In this document: piece by piece, positions 55,101 to 56,814 of the stretch
Position numbering within the stretch: the stretch's first letter is position 1
Layout: every line of letters begins with the position of its first letter
Notes under the pieces: model-generated
Database searches by the model: none
Seen by the model: only the letters and a program-made list of their open reading frames with translations
Told to the model about the DNA's origin: nothing
Origin: Pseudomonadota bacterium
GTDB taxonomy: Bacteria; Pseudomonadota; Gammaproteobacteria; Burkholderiales; Burkholderiaceae_C
Reading direction: 5' to 3'
DNA length: 56,814 bases
NCBI GenBank assembly: GCA_023460715.1
Contig: JAEWPH010000124.1
Coordinates: forward strand, 1-56,814
Made by a program: the position numbers and the translations under genes

Positions 55101-56814
55101 GCAAACAAATCCGCAACATCGCCATCATCGCGCACGTTGACCATGGCAAGACCACCATGGTGGACCAGCTGCTGCGCCAGTCCGGTACCTTCGCCGACCA
55201 CGAAAAGGTCGTCGACACCGTCATGGACAACAACGCCATCGAAAAGGAACGTGGCATCACCATCCTGGCCAAGAACTGCGCTGTGAGCTGGGAAGGCACG
55301 CACATCAATATCGTCGACACCCCGGGCCACGCGGACTTCGGCGGCGAAGTGGAACGCGCCCTGTCCATGGTCGACAGTGTGGTGCTGCTGATCGATGCGC
55401 AGGAAGGCCCCATGCCCCAGACGCGCTTCGTGACGAAGAAGGCCCTGGCCCTGGGCCTGCGCCCCATCCTGGTCGTGAACAAGGTGGACAAGCCCGGCGC
55501 CAACCCCGACAAGGTCGTGAACGCCGCGTTCGACCTGTTCGACAAGCTGGGTGCCACCGACGAGCAGCTCGACTTCCCCGTGGTGTACGCCTCGGGCATC
55601 AACGGCTGGTCGTCGCTGGAAGAGGGTGCTCCCGGTGAGCAGTGGGGCCCCGACATGTCGGCCCTGTTCAACACCATCCTGAAGCACGTGCCCCCGAACT
55701 CGGGCGATGCCTCCGCTCCGCTGCAACTGCAGATCTCGGCGCTGGACTTCTCCACCTTCGTGGGCCGCATCGGTGTGGGCCGTATCAGCCAGGGCACGCT
55801 GAAGCCCGGCCAGGATGTGCTGGTTATGGAAGGTCCGGACGGCAAGAGCGTCAAGGGCCGTGTGAACCAGGTGCTGACGTTCCAGGGCCTGGACCGCATG
55901 CAGACCCCGCTGGCCGGCCCCGGCGACATCGTGCTGATCAACGGCATCGAGGACATCGGCATCGGCGTGACCGTGACCGATCCTGCCAACCCCGCGCCGC
56001 TGCCCATGCTGAAGGTGGACGAGCCCACGCTGACGATGAACTTCTGCGTGAACACCTCGCCGCTGGCCGGCCGTGAAGGCAAGTTCGTGACCAGCCGCCA
56101 GATCTGGGACCGCCTGCAGAAGGAACTGCAGCACAACGTGGCCCTGCGCGTGAAGGAAACCGACGAAGAAGGCATCTTCGAAGTCATGGGTCGCGGCGAA
56201 CTGCACCTGACCATCCTGCTGGAAAACATGCGCCGCGAAGGCTACGAGCTGGCCGTTTCCAAGCCGCGCGTGGTGTTCAAGGACATCGACGGCGTGAAGC
56301 ACGAGCCGATCGAACTGGTGACGGCCGACATCGAAGAAGGCCACCAGGGCGGCGTGATGCAGGCCCTGGGCGAGCGCAAGGGCGAGCTGGTGAACATGGA
56401 GTCCGACGGCCGCGGCCGCGTGCGCCTGGAATACCGCATCCCGGCCCGTGGCCTGATCGGTTTCACCAACGAGTTCCTGAACCTGACGCGCGGTTCCGGC
56501 CTCATCAGCAACATCTTCGACAGCTACGAGCCGCACAAGGGCGCCATCGGTGGCCGCAAGAACGGCGTGCTGATCTCGATGGACGACGGTGAAATCTTCA
56601 CCTACGCCCTGGGCAAGCTGGACGACCGCGGCCGCATGTTCGTGAAGGCGAACGACCCGGTGTACGAAGGCATGATCGTCGGCATCCACAGCCGCGACAA
56701 CGACCTGATCGTGAACGCCACGCGCACCAAGCAGCTGACCAACTTCCGCGTCTCGGGCAAGGAAGACGCGATCAAGATCACGCCCCCGATCGACCTCACG
56801 CTGGAATACGGCGT
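55097..56814 (+). CDS. typA: Ribosome-associated GTPase TypA/BipA (cut by window end)
   Basis: Some 572 codons of this translational GTPase are present, about 35 short of the usual length of about 608, with no stop before the window ends. It has the G1 motif IIAHVDHGKTTMVDQLL (10-26), G3 DTPGHADF, NKVDKPGA, and the EF-G-like domains with ARGLIGFTNEFLNLTRG near 450. BipA supports 50S assembly and growth at low temperature or stress. Its ATG overlaps the truB stop (ATGA), so it is translationally coupled to the operon. Confidence 0.95.
   Translation, partial: MSKQIRNIAIIAHVDHGKTTMVDQLLRQSGTFADHEKVVDTVMDNNAIEKERGITILAKNCAVSWEGTHINIVDTPGHADFGGEVERALSMVDSVVLLIDAQEGPMPQTRFVTKKALALGLRPILVVNKVDKPGANPDKVVNAAFDLFDKLGATDEQLDFPVVYASGINGWSSLEEGAPGEQWGPDMSALFNTILKHVPPNSGDASAPLQLQISALDFSTFVGRIGVGRISQGTLKPGQDVLVMEGPDGKSVKGRVNQVLTFQGLDRMQTPLAGPGDIVLINGIEDIGIGVTVTDPANPAPLPMLKVDEPTLTMNFCVNTSPLAGREGKFVTSRQIWDRLQKELQHNVALRVKETDEEGIFEVMGRGELHLTILLENMRREGYELAVSKPRVVFKDIDGVKHEPIELVTADIEEGHQGGVMQALGERKGELVNMESDGRGRVRLEYRIPARGLIGFTNEFLNLTRGSGLISNIFDSYEPHKGAIGGRKNGVLISMDDGEIFTYALGKLDDRGRMFVKANDPVYEGMIVGIHSRDNDLIVNATRTKQLTNFRVSGKEDAIKITPPIDLTLEYG

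Overview
The window reads as a chromosomal segment of a high-GC betaproteobacterium of the order Burkholderiales, most likely Comamonadaceae and Acidovorax-like. The grounds are the tripartite tricarboxylate (Tct/Bug) transporters, the rimP-nusA-infB-rbfA-truB-typA order, and short interspersed repeats of a kind I associate with that family. This is inference from gene content; no marker gene fixes the species.

Positions 1-7.6 kb hold one end of a P2/186-like prophage: capsid (N) and scaffold (O) genes leftward, terminase ATPase (P, broken by an in-frame TGA) and portal (Q) rightward. The first ~60 bases are G-rich low-complexity sequence and look like a contig edge. Next to Q, where P2-like phages carry cos and accessory genes, is an AT-rich retron: an RT-TOPRIM fusion gene preceded by an msr-msd RNA with a perfect 14-bp a1/a2 inverted repeat. 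It closely resembles the E. coli Ec67 retron and is the most exciting system here. A cos-like sequence, a tRNA-Ser-like 3' fragment (candidate att site) and a terminator separate it from host genes.

Positions 7.7-24.1 kb are host transport and regulation. There are two small proteins, then hslR with a tctDE two-component pair divergent from tctCBA. A 265-bp MITE-like structured element sits exactly between tctB and tctA. An iron locus follows (PepSY membrane protein, TonB-dependent receptor, small membrane protein) behind a palindromic Fur box. A second tct cluster (tctB-tctA-regulator-kinase, no tctC) is followed by a phasin-like gene.

Positions 24.2-34.5 kb are mixed housekeeping genes: GST, hemH, HAD hydrolase, DUF962, alpha/beta hydrolase with metY, CBS protein, aroC, nrdR, glyA with a structured leader, and a lytic transglycosylase. 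A 712-bp gene-poor gap with three intrinsic terminators (34.5-35.2 kb) may encode a small RNA.

Positions 35.2-48.3 kb carry a large AsmA-like DUF748 protein, a DUF349 protein, two identical tRNA-Leu(CAG) genes, rnr, an SDR, a di-haem plus tri-haem cytochrome c pair and a thioredoxin-like protein. Positions 48.4-56.8 kb are the translation operon rimP-nusA-infB-rbfA-truB-typA, with typA cut by the window end. Two families of short dispersed repeats run through the host part; one copy lies inside the truB reading frame.
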